64,000 nt of DNA, from assembly GCA_965207565.1 (NCBI GenBank), contig CBDBMQ010000008.1, positions 28,052 through 92,051 on the forward strand, in the 5' to 3' direction. The notes below the pieces were generated by a model. The model did not search any database. It had not been told where the DNA came from and was given only the letters and a program-made list of their open reading frames with translations. Shown piece by piece: positions 25,637 to 35,334 of this stretch (positions are counted from its first letter, which is position 1; each line of letters starts with the position of its first letter). A program made the position numbers and the translations under genes. Origin of the DNA: Bin80 sp965207565 (lineage in GTDB: Bacteria; Bacteroidota; Rhodothermia; Rhodothermales; Bin80).

Positions 25637-27547
25637 CTAGTCACTCTCATCCGATACACTTATCACTTTAACAATGACAGCAGACTTTCTAATCTCGCCG
25701 TCTCTGATGGACTCCCCATCCTTGAGTTTGTCATCTCGAACAATGACTGCGTAAGTCTTGTTGTTTTCGTTTTTTATGAATTTCTTGCCACTTTTATTGG
25801 ATGGTATTTCTACTCCATGTTCGAATTCCTTGATAAACCCTTGATCTCCTTTAACAGTGTTCAAACTCGTTCGTGCTGCCCTGCATACACTCTCTTCTGA
25901 GAGATCTTGCAGTGCCCGTTCTATCCGATCACAAATTTGTTCTGTCAATACGAGGCGATAAATTTGCTGGTTTGGATCATTTCCACGACCAACATAGCAA
26001 ACAGCAGGCTCAGTATCGTCATCGTCGACGATGAGCTTACGTGCCTTACGGTCAATATCAACATAAAACAGAGATACGGTAACCGGAAATGGCACTGGTA
26101 AATTTGCTGGCTGGCCGATCCGCCCCATTCGTGCGAGTAGCTTCTGCTGTATTGCGAGTGAGTAGACTTCTCTCAGCCGGGCAATTCTTGTTAGAGATCC
26201 TTCTTGGATCAATTTAACGAGTTGGTCCTGACGTAGCGTGCGCACATCTCTGAGATTCCATTTGATCCATTTGCGCTTTTTATCTGGCAGAATTATGATA
26301 GAAGTCCTCACCGAATCGCCCTTGTATGACCAGTCTTCAGATCTAAGTTCCTCCAGTTGCCCAGACAAAAGCATGACAGGTTCTGTCTCATTGCGGACAA
26401 GATCACAAGCGGGGGTAACGACGAGACAAACTTCATCGCCATAGGTCTCTTCATCCATTTTCTTCCGGCGTAATATATCACCGAATCTCAGACGAAGCGT
26501 GCCGTTTTCTTCGGATAATTCAAGCCTGTACTCGTGCATAAACACCATCCGATGAACCAAATCCTGCAAATCAGGAGTTCCCATCAAATGTGGGGCAGGA
26601 TACTTGATCGAATCAATCTTATTGAGTTCTTGTGCTGCTTGAATCGTTTTGCGATTACCTTCAATCTCGTGTTGCAGAACACGGTCCGCAACATCCAAGA
26701 GATAGTCACCTAAACGTTCTCCTTCAGAGTCAAGAAGCAGTGTCCTTATTTGTGCCAGATCCGATAGATCCAGGCGTCGTATCCTCTCAAGAAAAGCCTG
26801 CCGCGTATCTTTGAGACCTTTATCCCATGCGTACAAAAAACCCGCGACCCGTTTCGCATCTTCATAGTGATTGGCTAATCGTGACAAAACCAATTCCAGT
26901 CGGCCATCTTTGATTAGATTCGATTTGCTCTCCACACGAAAAGTAGAAGATAAAAGTCCTGCTTTGTCTCGAAAATCGTCTCTTTTTTCATTCAGACGCG
27001 AACTGCTGGATGTGAGAATAACCAATGGAGGGGCCTGAGCCCTGTTGCTGACAAGTTGCCCCACTCGTTCAACAGCGAGCTCTACTGCATCGTCGGACCC
27101 CTGCCGTCCAAGAAAGAGGTCTATGACAATTAAATCGGCCTCGTCCGCCTCGTTGCCAAAATCACGCCCCACTCTTTCGCAGTTCAAGCCTGTGTTTTCC
27201 AATATTCGAACAAGATCTCTAAGTCGGCCTTTCTCTTGCTCATTAGACTTTTCATAGTCTTGGAAAAGTGTAGTGATGGCCTCTGTGGAAAGTTCTTTTC
27301 GATTCTCCCATAGAACATTTATGAATTCGGGCGACTCCCGTAAGGCACTTCTACCGGTATTCTTAAATTTGGGGTACAAATCTGAGAGTTGCTTGCGGTC
27401 TCGCTCCTTAAGGTCATCAAGGAATATTAACCAATCCTTTTCGTACAGGTCTAGGTCGTCAGGCCGCGGTGCATCATCAAATGCATCGTCAATAATAACA
27501 GCCTTCTTAATGTTTTTCTCCCTTAACAGTGTCTGCAGATTTGTCAT
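25637..27547 (-). CDS. Receiver-like protein paired with the double-GHKL ATPase
   Basis: A 636-aa protein. The first 210 residues look like a response-regulator receiver domain with a long insertion: an acidic pair at Asp20-Asp21 after strand 1 (KKAVIIDD), a probable phospho-acceptor Asp143 in LIVIDLFLG, a Ser/Thr after LVILTS (Thr179), and Lys208. About 90 residues of charged helical sequence sit between strand 1 and the Asp143 strand, where a canonical receiver has a short segment. The remaining 420 residues match no family I recognise; they contain CLVVTPACDLVRNE and a strand-rich C-terminus. Its ATG shares one base with the stop of the upstream ATPase (TAATG), so the two are translationally coupled. 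It may be the output partner of that ATPase; the activity is unknown. Confidence 0.65.
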   Translation of the reverse strand: MTNLQTLLREKNIKKAVIIDDAFDDAPRPDDLDLYEKDWLIFLDDLKERDRKQLSDLYPKFKNTGRSALRESPEFINVLWENRKELSTEAITTLFQDYEKSNEQEKGRLRDLVRILENTGLNCERVGRDFGNEADEADLIVIDLFLGRQGSDDAVELAVERVGQLVSNRAQAPPLVILTSSSSRLNEKRDDFRDKAGLLSSTFRVESKSNLIKDGRLELVLSRLANHYEDAKRVAGFLYAWDKGLKDTRQAFLERIRRLDLSDLAQIRTLLLDSEGERLGDYLLDVADRVLQHEIEGNRKTIQAAQELNKIDSIKYPAPHLMGTPDLQDLVHRMVFMHEYRLELSEENGTLRLRFGDILRRKKMDEETYGDEVCLVVTPACDLVRNETEPVMLLSGQLEELRSEDWSYKGDSVRTSIIILPDKKRKWIKWNLRDVRTLRQDQLVKLIQEGSLTRIARLREVYSLAIQQKLLARMGRIGQPANLPVPFPVTVSLFYVDIDRKARKLIVDDDDTEPAVCYVGRGNDPNQQIYRLVLTEQICDRIERALQDLSEESVCRAARTSLNTVKGDQGFIKEFEHGVEIPSNKSGKKFIKNENNKTYAVIVRDDKLKDGESIRDGEIRKSAVIVKVISVSDESD

Positions 27548-29907
27548 TACGCGACGACCTCGTCAGGTAATTCGAGAGTAAAACGATGAAGTCGACCGGT
27601 CTCCTGATTTGCCTTTCCATCCAGAGTTAGTGATCCACCGTGATATTTGGCACATTCACGGGCAATGTACAGACCAAGCCCCCTTCGCTTAGATTTTTCT
27701 TTTAGTGAAAAAAATGCCCGAAATATTTTCTCTTGATTCTGTTTTGCTACTCCATTGCCATTGTCCTGATACGAGACCATTAGCGGATCAGTCCCCACAG
27801 AAATTTTGACTTCTGGCTTGAACTCGGGTTCACGCTGTCTTCGTAAATCAAGCCAGTAGATTGAGTTCGAAATCAGATTTTCAACAATTTGTACGATCAT
27901 GCCTTTCACAGCTCGTACGCGAACTCTGTGGTCTGGTAGCGACAAAACTGATCTTACGTCATGACGCTTGAATTGCCGCTCATGTGAGCTAAGAATATCC
28001 TTGATTAGAGCATCCAGAGCAAAAACTTCTTTTCTTTGTCGGCCTGACACACTGAGAGGATCAAGAACTCGAAGACGCTTGCTGACGGAAGTCATTTCGG
28101 ATCGGAGTGTGTTTAGCAAGCTGCTTATCTGATCTGGTATGTCCCTCCCGCGGAGAGACTCAATGGCCGCAAGGGCATTTTCAGTTGATCTTGCCAATTC
28201 ATGTGCGACTACCTCAACGAGGAGACCGACACCCGCCATTTGTATCATCTGCTGTTTTTCATTTTCAACTTCATCATTCCGCGCCTGAATATGCGAAAAA
28301 GATTCCTTGATTTCGTCAAAAATTTGTTGCAAGTCATTGGCGGAATCTGGAGCAAGGTGCCGAATTTTTTTCAGAGAGGAATTTGCTCTTTCCTGTAGTA
28401 TTGAAATGTCTGTCTTTACCTTAATCTTATCTGGTAACGGGGCTTTATGGCGATTCTGAACCCCCTTAAGGAAGTCTCGGAGACGTTCCTGAATAGTATT
28501 TTTCAGCAAGTCGATGAACGCCTGTTGTTCGGGACAAACACGAAGCCCCTGCCGATTCGTTTGATCAATGAGCTTAGGATTCCCCAGCCGCGAAATTGCC
28601 ACTCGACCAACAAACTGTGCCTTATTGAGCAGATATCCCGTGCTCCCCAGTGCACGCCTGTCCAATGCAAGCCAGTCATCATCATCATCACCGTACGGCA
28701 ACACTCGGAATCCGTCTCGAAAGAGGAGGATTCCAGACCAGTGACGTTGTAGATTACGTACCTCTTTCAGGGTTCCGATGCTGTCAATAGCCCTCAGCCG
28801 CTGCCTGTTGAACCAATATACTTCAAATTCAAATTCACCCAAATCATTGAGAGCAGGAACTGGGATTTCCCGAGAAGTCCCCGAGATCAATCCTTCCAGA
28901 TCAGACGCAGAAATAACGAGAGCCTCTTCCTCATGTGGATGGGCAAAGCCGAGATCCAGTGCTTCGAAAGTACATTTTAATTCAGGGCCAGAGTCGCCGA
29001 CTACATATTCTCCCCTTACCGCCGCATGAGCATCGCCCAAAAGGCGCCGATCCAAACGGGGAATAGATTCACGCGTTCCGTTCCAAAAAACTGCGATCCT
29101 CGGGCGACGCTTGGTATCAGAGAAAGTGTCAGTAAGACGTGAGAATTCCTGCGCACAAAGATTTTTAACGCGTTTTAGCGTCCAATCTGCAGCTAACGCC
29201 CCAATGATGAGCCGCGTCCCACTCCAATTCGGTTTGGGTTTGAGATTGCCTTGTTCAGGAGAGATATCAATTTCATCAAGCGCAGCATCAAGATTGTCGA
29301 ATTTCGACCAATCAATATTTAAAATATTTAGATGTTCATCGGCTAAAGTTGCCGTCTCAACCGTCAGTAAATTCCCCAATCGCATCGCCGAGAGTCGACC
29401 AATTCCTTTTTCACCGAGATATGGTGAGCGTTTGTCCTTGGAGGAGTGATCGGTGAGTGCTGCGTCGATCGCACGTTTTCGAGAAGCAGTGCCGATTGAG
29501 AGAAAGTTGTCAACAAGATCCTGCTTTGACATCCCCGTGCCCGTATCAGACACAATGATTCTATTTTCGCGGGCGTATACCTCGTCAAGGGCCTTCACAA
29601 AAGATCCTTCTTCCCTAACCTCATCAATTGCTCGCCGAAAACGATCCAAGGAGTTCTTCGATACAGATGGATTCAACGCTTTATACACATCAGCCTTGAG
29701 TCGATTAATGTCGCCAGTACCGCCAACCGCTCTACGCCGGAACCTGAGATAATCATTACGCCTTAGTACGATTTCGAAACGAATTTCTGCACCGTCTGGC
29801 GATTTAGCATCAAACGCGTTTTTGATGAGTTCGTAAAACGCAACTATGTCGGAGCTAATCAACTCCGCACCAAGTGCCAGTACTGTTCGGGCACAGACCT
29901 TGAACAA
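27547..29907 (-). CDS. Double-GHKL ATPase: MORC/Hsp90-like N-terminus and histidine-kinase-like C-terminus
   Basis: A 786-aa protein with two separate GHKL ATP-binding modules. The N-terminal one has the N-box ELIKNAFDA (26-34), DTGTGM (121-126) and GEKGIG (165-170), as in the MORC/MutL/Hsp90-like family. The C-terminal one looks like a histidine kinase: an H-box-like VVAHELARS near residue 570, VENLISNSIYW (N-box), YQDNGNG (G1 box), and GLGLYIARECAKYHGG (G2). No membrane segment or sensor domain is visible, so it is cytosolic. It follows the 153-aa gene by 21 bases and is coupled to the receiver-like gene. It may sense infection or DNA state and pass a phosphoryl group, but kinase activity is unproven. 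Confidence 0.75.
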   Translation of the reverse strand: MFKVCARTVLALGAELISSDIVAFYELIKNAFDAKSPDGAEIRFEIVLRRNDYLRFRRRAVGGTGDINRLKADVYKALNPSVSKNSLDRFRRAIDEVREEGSFVKALDEVYARENRIIVSDTGTGMSKQDLVDNFLSIGTASRKRAIDAALTDHSSKDKRSPYLGEKGIGRLSAMRLGNLLTVETATLADEHLNILNIDWSKFDNLDAALDEIDISPEQGNLKPKPNWSGTRLIIGALAADWTLKRVKNLCAQEFSRLTDTFSDTKRRPRIAVFWNGTRESIPRLDRRLLGDAHAAVRGEYVVGDSGPELKCTFEALDLGFAHPHEEEALVISASDLEGLISGTSREIPVPALNDLGEFEFEVYWFNRQRLRAIDSIGTLKEVRNLQRHWSGILLFRDGFRVLPYGDDDDDWLALDRRALGSTGYLLNKAQFVGRVAISRLGNPKLIDQTNRQGLRVCPEQQAFIDLLKNTIQERLRDFLKGVQNRHKAPLPDKIKVKTDISILQERANSSLKKIRHLAPDSANDLQQIFDEIKESFSHIQARNDEVENEKQQMIQMAGVGLLVEVVAHELARSTENALAAIESLRGRDIPDQISSLLNTLRSEMTSVSKRLRVLDPLSVSGRQRKEVFALDALIKDILSSHERQFKRHDVRSVLSLPDHRVRVRAVKGMIVQIVENLISNSIYWLDLRRQREPEFKPEVKISVGTDPLMVSYQDNGNGVAKQNQEKIFRAFFSLKEKSKRRGLGLYIARECAKYHGGSLTLDGKANQETGRLHRFTLELPDEVVA

Positions 29908-29928
29908 ATCGTTTGCCTCCGTCTCTGG

Positions 29929-30390
29929 TTATGTGATCTTTTCCTTTCGCAATAATGCATCTACGGTGTCCGACAAGTTCCAAATCGGTTCCGAATCACC
30001 GTCTTTCAACATATCAATGACCTTGGGTATGCCCGCTATAGCAAGGCGGTTGGCGAGAGACATTATTTCGTGCGGCTTAGATACAATCTGCTCATCATTA
30101 TACCAACTGATTGCAAGTAGCATGAGCATATCTATTCGCCAAGGATCGCTGGTGAATATGGTTCCGTCAATAATCTTCACGGTGTCGGATTTCACAATGT
30201 CGACAGGCTTAAGTCCGAGTTGTCTTGCGACACATACAGAGAGAAACCAAAAATCTATCATACGTGGAAATGGGCTCTGATCAATCACTGCATTCGCCTC
30301 TCGCTGGCTGTATCGTTGAAATGCTTCATGGAATTCCACAGGCACTCTAATTTCGTCTGCCTGAAAAGGGTTGTAGTATTGATCCGCCAT
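29929..30390 (-). CDS. Small protein of the phosphorothioation island (DND-associated-4-like?)
   Basis: A 153-aa, mostly helical protein with no membrane segment. The FPRMIDFWFLSVCVARQLGL stretch and the C-terminal IMSLANRLAIAGIPKVIDML remind me of the small proteins annotated as DNA phosphorothioation-associated protein 4, a resemblance by eye only. It lies 26 bases after the SMC-like ATPase and 21 bases before the double-GHKL gene, bridging the two halves of the cluster. Function unknown. Confidence 0.6.
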   Translation of the reverse strand: MADQYYNPFQADEIRVPVEFHEAFQRYSQREANAVIDQSPFPRMIDFWFLSVCVARQLGLKPVDIVKSDTVKIIDGTIFTSDPWRIDMLMLLAISWYNDEQIVSKPHEIMSLANRLAIAGIPKVIDMLKDGDSEPIWNLSDTVDALLRKEKIT

Positions 30391-30416
30391 TGTATTCTCC
30401 TATGATGATATTGTAG

Positions 30417-32534
30417 CTAACCCTCAGAATTCAAGCGGCGCTTGCAGAGTTCACATGAGCTCCTGTGGTCGCAGGGGCAACGGAGGGCTTTGCGCTCAAC
30501 AACGCCTGGATTATTGATCAGCATTTTTGGATAATGTGCAGGATTCGTTAGCGTATAAACTACACCCGCAACTTCGTCAATGATATCCTCGCATCCATGG
30601 ATTTCGTCATGGGTCAGAAACAGGATTAACTGCTTACTCTCACGCACAGCCGTGCGCAGAATAGACTGTTTTACAAAACCGCTCGTCATGCCGAGCGGCG
30701 TGTCTATCACATTTGGTGCTTCAACTTCGCTCACCTTGGTTAGCGCCAGGATAAATGCAAGTGTTAGGGCTCGACGGGATGCACCGTTTAGGTCTCGGTC
30801 GGGATTCAGGGTTCTGTCGTCCGGGCCATAGACAACAATGTCGAATTGCCGGCTGATCTCGGCGCGTTGAATAATTGCCCCCTGTTCAGGATCCGCACCA
30901 ATCATTTCGAGGAAAATGCTGTTCATTCGATCGCTGACCTTTTGTAATTCCTCGTTTGTAATTCGCTCACGGGCCCTTTTCAGAATCTTCAAAGCGTCCT
31001 GTGTAACATCTATCTTGGCCCGTATGCGCATACCCTTCTCTTGTTGTCGTAGAAGAGAATCACGCGTCTTGGTCAACGTTTTGATTTCCTTTCTAAGATG
31101 CTTAAGCTCAATTTCAAGGGCCGTCTTCTTCTCTAGGAATCTGTCGCTCTGATTCTTGTAACCTCGGAGCGTTTCGCGTAGACCTTGTATGTCTGTGTCA
31201 GGCAGCGATTCAAGCTTCTTTTCCAGTCCCCTCAACTCTCGACCCTTTACATCGCGTTGCTTCTGCAAATCGTCATGACGCTTGAACACTTTCTTGTATT
31301 CTTCCAGCCATGATGCATTCAACCCTACAGCAACTTCCTCCCGTTGAGACTTTTGCCTGTAATACAGATCGGTGATGGTTTTTTTGATTTTGTCAGCACC
31401 GTGACTATTATCAATTAATTTCTGTATGTGCGCACGACGCTTCTCACCGCCTAGGCTCCCCGGTTCTAATATCTCCCCACAAATGCAAACTTCAGATTCA
31501 AGACAGTCGCTCAACACTGGAATCATAGCATTTGGAATTTCCCCCCGGTCATACATCTGATCCAGCCTATCAAATGCATGTCCCAACACAGGTGCGAGCA
31601 GATCGGCTGCGATGGACTGACTACGAAATAAGTTTGAATGATTTTTTCCCGCCTCATCACACTGTTTCTCAAGCTGTTTGATTTCCCCACGTACACGATC
31701 AAGATCTTTGCTCAACTCTTCTCTGTTGCCCTTCTCAAGTACCACCAAGATCTTGCGATCAGTCTCTTCATATTTTTCGATAAATGCCTCATGTTGCTTT
31801 TTCGCATCCTCCAAGTCATTTTCCAATTTCTCTCTCTTGTTTTGATTCTCTTCAAGGCGCGTAGCAACTTCGTTCAGTTTGCCTCCACCATGAAGCTGTT
31901 TTGCTTCCCTGTTTGCTTCTGATTCTGATTTTTTGACATGTTTGATTGCTGCGTTGACAATTTCGAGTCCGAGAAGTGAATGAATTGCTCGTTGTACACG
32001 CCCACGTTTTGTGGATTGACTCTCCGCTTCAATGAAGCTTAGCGCTCGGTCGCCATCAGTGAAGAATACTTCTCGTAGTTCCGGTGGCAATTCATCATTG
32101 ATAAAGGAATCCGGGTAGTCCATTGGTTGTGCACCAGTATCGTTTAACCGAAACAGTTTGACCGTTGAAGTGGGACGACTGAAATTGCCATCCACATGCT
32201 CATTTGTAGAGCGAATGAGACGATAGCGCTGGCACTCTTTTACTTCTGAAGTGGAACGAAACTTTGTCAACTCAAACTCCACCGTGACCGTGATTAAAAC
32301 AGATTTATCCTCGTTTGCCCTCCAGTCAACAGGATGGAGCCGAAAATCCACTCCCTTGTTGGGAAGAGCTGCATTTCCATACAGAGCCCACTGCAGACCG
32401 TGAAGGATCGTCGTCTTACCTGACTCATTTGCCGCGCGAATCACCGTGAGTCTCATCTTGGTATCGTGTGAGAAGTCAAGTTCGAGATCGCGTAGCATCC
32501 GAAAGTTTTGGAAATTGGCGCGCAGTAACTTCAT
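30417..32534 (-). CDS. SMC/RecN-like ATPase, DndD-type
   Basis: A 705-aa split ABC ATPase. The N-terminal Walker A is RAANESGKTT (about 34-42). A long coiled coil follows, interrupted near its middle by a hinge-like VCICGEILE. The C-terminal lobe carries the signature-like LNGASRRALTLAFILAL and Walker B NVIDTPLGMTS. The extreme C-terminus has a Cys cluster (C-P-C, then C-x2-C) that may bind zinc. This is the architecture of DndD, RecN and Rad50-like proteins. In position it is the third gene of a helicase - small - ATPase cassette after sspBCD, which fits an SspH-like role in my recollection; that label is inference. The start lies seven bases after the small gene. Confidence 0.78.
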   Translation of the reverse strand: MKLLRANFQNFRMLRDLELDFSHDTKMRLTVIRAANESGKTTILHGLQWALYGNAALPNKGVDFRLHPVDWRANEDKSVLITVTVEFELTKFRSTSEVKECQRYRLIRSTNEHVDGNFSRPTSTVKLFRLNDTGAQPMDYPDSFINDELPPELREVFFTDGDRALSFIEAESQSTKRGRVQRAIHSLLGLEIVNAAIKHVKKSESEANREAKQLHGGGKLNEVATRLEENQNKREKLENDLEDAKKQHEAFIEKYEETDRKILVVLEKGNREELSKDLDRVRGEIKQLEKQCDEAGKNHSNLFRSQSIAADLLAPVLGHAFDRLDQMYDRGEIPNAMIPVLSDCLESEVCICGEILEPGSLGGEKRRAHIQKLIDNSHGADKIKKTITDLYYRQKSQREEVAVGLNASWLEEYKKVFKRHDDLQKQRDVKGRELRGLEKKLESLPDTDIQGLRETLRGYKNQSDRFLEKKTALEIELKHLRKEIKTLTKTRDSLLRQQEKGMRIRAKIDVTQDALKILKRARERITNEELQKVSDRMNSIFLEMIGADPEQGAIIQRAEISRQFDIVVYGPDDRTLNPDRDLNGASRRALTLAFILALTKVSEVEAPNVIDTPLGMTSGFVKQSILRTAVRESKQLILFLTHDEIHGCEDIIDEVAGVVYTLTNPAHYPKMLINNPGVVERKALRCPCDHRSSCELCKRRLNSEG

Positions 32535-32540
32535 GAGTCT

Positions 32541-32777
32541 CTATTCCTCAGTACCGATTTCCGAACTGCGTTCTTTTGCCAGCGACCAAGCCGCCTTCTG
32601 AAACATATCGTTGATCCTCGTTTGGATGTTCGTTGGGGATATTCTATGACGCTGTTCACGGCCCAGAATTTTACCAATCATCGTGACCATCCGATCCCTA
32701 TAGCCATCATACCGCTCTTCAATCACGTTACGTTGCTCAAAAATGATCCGTTCCATCTTTTCTTCATTCAGTGGCAT
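32541..32777 (-). CDS. Small conserved protein between the helicase and SMC-like ATPase
   Basis: A 78-aa, highly charged helical protein (MPLNEEKMERIIFEQRN...), ending Glu-Ile-Gly-Thr-Glu-Glu. I chose the ATG at 32777, 17 bases after the helicase stop. The frame stays open to an ATG at 32858, which would overlap the helicase by 65 bases and give 105 aa. No domain recognised. Its position suggests a small accessory subunit joining the helicase and the SMC-like ATPase. Confidence 0.65.
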   Translation of the reverse strand: MPLNEEKMERIIFEQRNVIEERYDGYRDRMVTMIGKILGREQRHRISPTNIQTRINDMFQKAAWSLAKERSSEIGTEE

Positions 32778-32793
32778 AATTATCTCCCAATCG

Positions 32794-34989
32794 TTATAGG
32801 AATACAGCGTCAACCATTCTGTCAATCGTCGCAAGGGGTCCGTCTGGGCGACCAGCATTTCTTGCTAGTCTCGCAAATTCCTGTACACGGCTTAGTTCTG
32901 AGCGCACAAGCGTACGTGTATCAGAATCAAGTCCTTTCTCCATGCCGGGTGGCAGAGTTACAAGATCGTGAATGACACTATGAGTTTTGCCTATGTCGTC
33001 ACAAGTACGCAAAAGACGCCCCCGACGTTGTACCCATTGTCGCCCTACGGTTGTGCTCGCGAGAATAAATGCTTTGCATATCTGTGGGATATTTATCCCT
33101 TCGTCAAGCACACGCTTTGCGGTAAGAACCTGTATTTGACCTTTCTGAAAAGAGTCAATGATTTCCTTCGTCCGATTCCGATCTGCTGTTTCCTGCGCTG
33201 TGAGTTGATGGAATAGGACATTCCTGTCCCGTAGCAACTGGTTCACGTTGTTCAGTTGGTCTGGCCCTTTATCCGATGAGTAGACTAGGGTGTGCTGTAG
33301 ATTATTTGTGTCCTCTTCCATCAAGAGATCGCCAAGGATGGCAAGCTTGCCGGACGCAGTTTCCAGCAAGGCCCGCCGATCCCGCATCAACTTGGCGAGA
33401 TATTTGTCCGGCTGTCGGTCCTCATTGCGCCACGCGTTTTTCTTGATTTTACCCGTGAGGTCGACCCACTCGTCCATCTCGCTTTGCGTGAGATACACGG
33501 GATGAACATGGTAGTCATATTCGACCAGGCAATGACCAATGGCTTCTCCAAGTGTGAAACGAAACACAACGGGCCCGAAGAATCCAAATAGAGCTTCCGT
33601 TCCTGTTTCGTCATACTGGCGAACTGGTGTTGCCGACAAACCAAGGCGACAATCAAAAAAATCGGGCGGATCGCTGATAAAGGATGGCCTTCCCAGATTA
33701 TGCACTTCGTCCGCGATCAATAACCGATCACATTCAAATGCCTTAACGTCAGCAAGAAATTTCGGGGTACACAACGTATCATGGCTGACAACAACGGCTT
33801 CGGTGTCTGACAGCCTGAGGCGTAGCCGCCGTCTCAATTTTTGAAGCTCGCGTCCTCGCTTCTTAGCATTACCCGCCATCGAGAGATTGACAGGATTTAA
33901 TCCAAATGTCGCGATTTCATTGCACCATTGCTCAATGAGAGGCACATAAGGAACTGCAATTACGATGAGTAGTGGCTTTTTTTTCTGATAGAGCCGGTGT
34001 GCTCCGATCATTGAGGTAATTGTCTTACCCGAGCCGGTCGCCATTTCCAGTATACCGCGATACCCTGCATCACCCCATGCTGCAACAGCCTTTCCTTGGT
34101 GTTCAAACGGACCTTTTTCGTATTCAAGCCAGTTGGGAATTGCAAAACGGGCAGGATGATCCGATGCTGAATGAGAAGGAGTAAATTCTTCCGAAAACTC
34201 TTCAACACGATCATACAGTTTCCTCAATTCACTCTCTGTTGGAGGTGACTCTGAATTGTATGACTGGAGTAGGCGTTGTCGGATCGCCTCGGGAATGTCG
34301 ACAATGATACAGTTGTCGTGATTATTCTCCCACAGATCTTTGAATGTGCGGCATAGTTTGTCGGTGATGTAGCACTGATTCGAGTTTTGCCACGATCTAG
34401 ATATAGCAATCTGTTCTATATTTTTCCGAATACCAGCATCGGTCACGTTGCTTGACCCATGTGCGGCGACCACATGATTGTCGATCTTGAAAAGCCATAC
34501 TTTTGGATGAAAAAGGGCATCCTTCATGAGGGCAACCTTGATTTCAATCTTGCGTTCCCGGAGTAGCCACGATAAGCATTTAAGTGTGTGGTTCTGGAGC
34601 AAGTCCTCAGTAACGATCAGTTCTTCCAGAATTCTTTCCGCTACGCATTCCTCAGAGCTTACCCCATCCTCTATTGCGGCTTTATCTTCTGCACTGAGCA
34701 AGGGACTGATGATTAGCCTAAAACTGTTCCTGGAGCCGGCGACATAGGTCGCAAGGCCAGGAGCGAGCGATGCAAGCACTTGGCTTGAGAAAAATCCCAC
34801 CATACAATCAACTTCCTTGGCGACCTTAAAACTTGGAATCAGGACTTCTTCTGCGAACGGGTCATTCGGCAGCATGTAAAGCGGCTGGACATCCTCCAAT
34901 AACCGCATCATCCGCTCCGTTCCTATACTCTCTGGCATGTCATGTTCGGTCGACAGGTATTCCATCAAATCTCTTACTCCTGCTGACAA
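32794..34989 (-). CDS. Superfamily 2 helicase with N-terminal phospholipase D-like domain
   Basis: A 731-aa protein. Residues 40-240 form a PLD-like nuclease-type domain with one HxK motif (His161, Lys163 in FHPKVWLF) and a downstream HGSSNVTDAG. Residues 290-700 are an SF2 helicase: ATGSGKT (317-323), ADEVHNLG (DEVH), SATPVR, RVLDEGIN, and QRRGRLLR (motif VI). One HxK motif per chain suggests a dimeric nuclease site if it is active. This architecture occurs in several defence systems. It follows sspD across 345 bases and begins the helicase-small-ATPase cassette, so I suggest an SspF-like effector role in a phosphorothioate system. That is inference. Confidence 0.78.
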   Translation of the reverse strand: MSAGVRDLMEYLSTEHDMPESIGTERMMRLLEDVQPLYMLPNDPFAEEVLIPSFKVAKEVDCMVGFFSSQVLASLAPGLATYVAGSRNSFRLIISPLLSAEDKAAIEDGVSSEECVAERILEELIVTEDLLQNHTLKCLSWLLRERKIEIKVALMKDALFHPKVWLFKIDNHVVAAHGSSNVTDAGIRKNIEQIAISRSWQNSNQCYITDKLCRTFKDLWENNHDNCIIVDIPEAIRQRLLQSYNSESPPTESELRKLYDRVEEFSEEFTPSHSASDHPARFAIPNWLEYEKGPFEHQGKAVAAWGDAGYRGILEMATGSGKTITSMIGAHRLYQKKKPLLIVIAVPYVPLIEQWCNEIATFGLNPVNLSMAGNAKKRGRELQKLRRRLRLRLSDTEAVVVSHDTLCTPKFLADVKAFECDRLLIADEVHNLGRPSFISDPPDFFDCRLGLSATPVRQYDETGTEALFGFFGPVVFRFTLGEAIGHCLVEYDYHVHPVYLTQSEMDEWVDLTGKIKKNAWRNEDRQPDKYLAKLMRDRRALLETASGKLAILGDLLMEEDTNNLQHTLVYSSDKGPDQLNNVNQLLRDRNVLFHQLTAQETADRNRTKEIIDSFQKGQIQVLTAKRVLDEGINIPQICKAFILASTTVGRQWVQRRGRLLRTCDDIGKTHSVIHDLVTLPPGMEKGLDSDTRTLVRSELSRVQEFARLARNAGRPDGPLATIDRMVDAVFL

Positions 34990-35334
34990 CTGCTACTCTT
35001 ATATATTGATCAGCACAGCAATAGTTAGGGTACAACGCCTTCGTGATCCCAGAATGAATACTATAGAACAGCAAGCTAAAAGAGCCACGGCGGCGGCTCC
35101 TAGCATTACATGTAGAAAAGCAGAAATTCACCGTATATCTCGGTTGCATGTTCTTAGATGAAGATCCAGTATCCATTCATATATCAAATTGTACTGTCAG
35201 CGTTGTACATCCAACGGATGCTTCATATCCCCTCAGCTTCCATTCATGCGTTGCATAGCAGAAACCAGAAAAACCTCATATTGACCAGAACCTCAACGTT
35301 GTATTGAATACAGAATTCCTCAAAGACTCAAAAA
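34990..35334. other. Gap inside the defence island
   Basis: 345 bases, AT-rich, between the sspD-like gene and the helicase. No convincing ORF on either strand. It is the only large gap in the cluster and probably holds a separate promoter for the helicase and downstream genes. Confidence 0.5.

Noticed and set aside
34937..35176. Short ORFs of 74 and 78 aa on either strand in the gap inside the island
   Set aside because: They overlap one another and the helicase start. Composition is not protein-like and there is no conserved feature.
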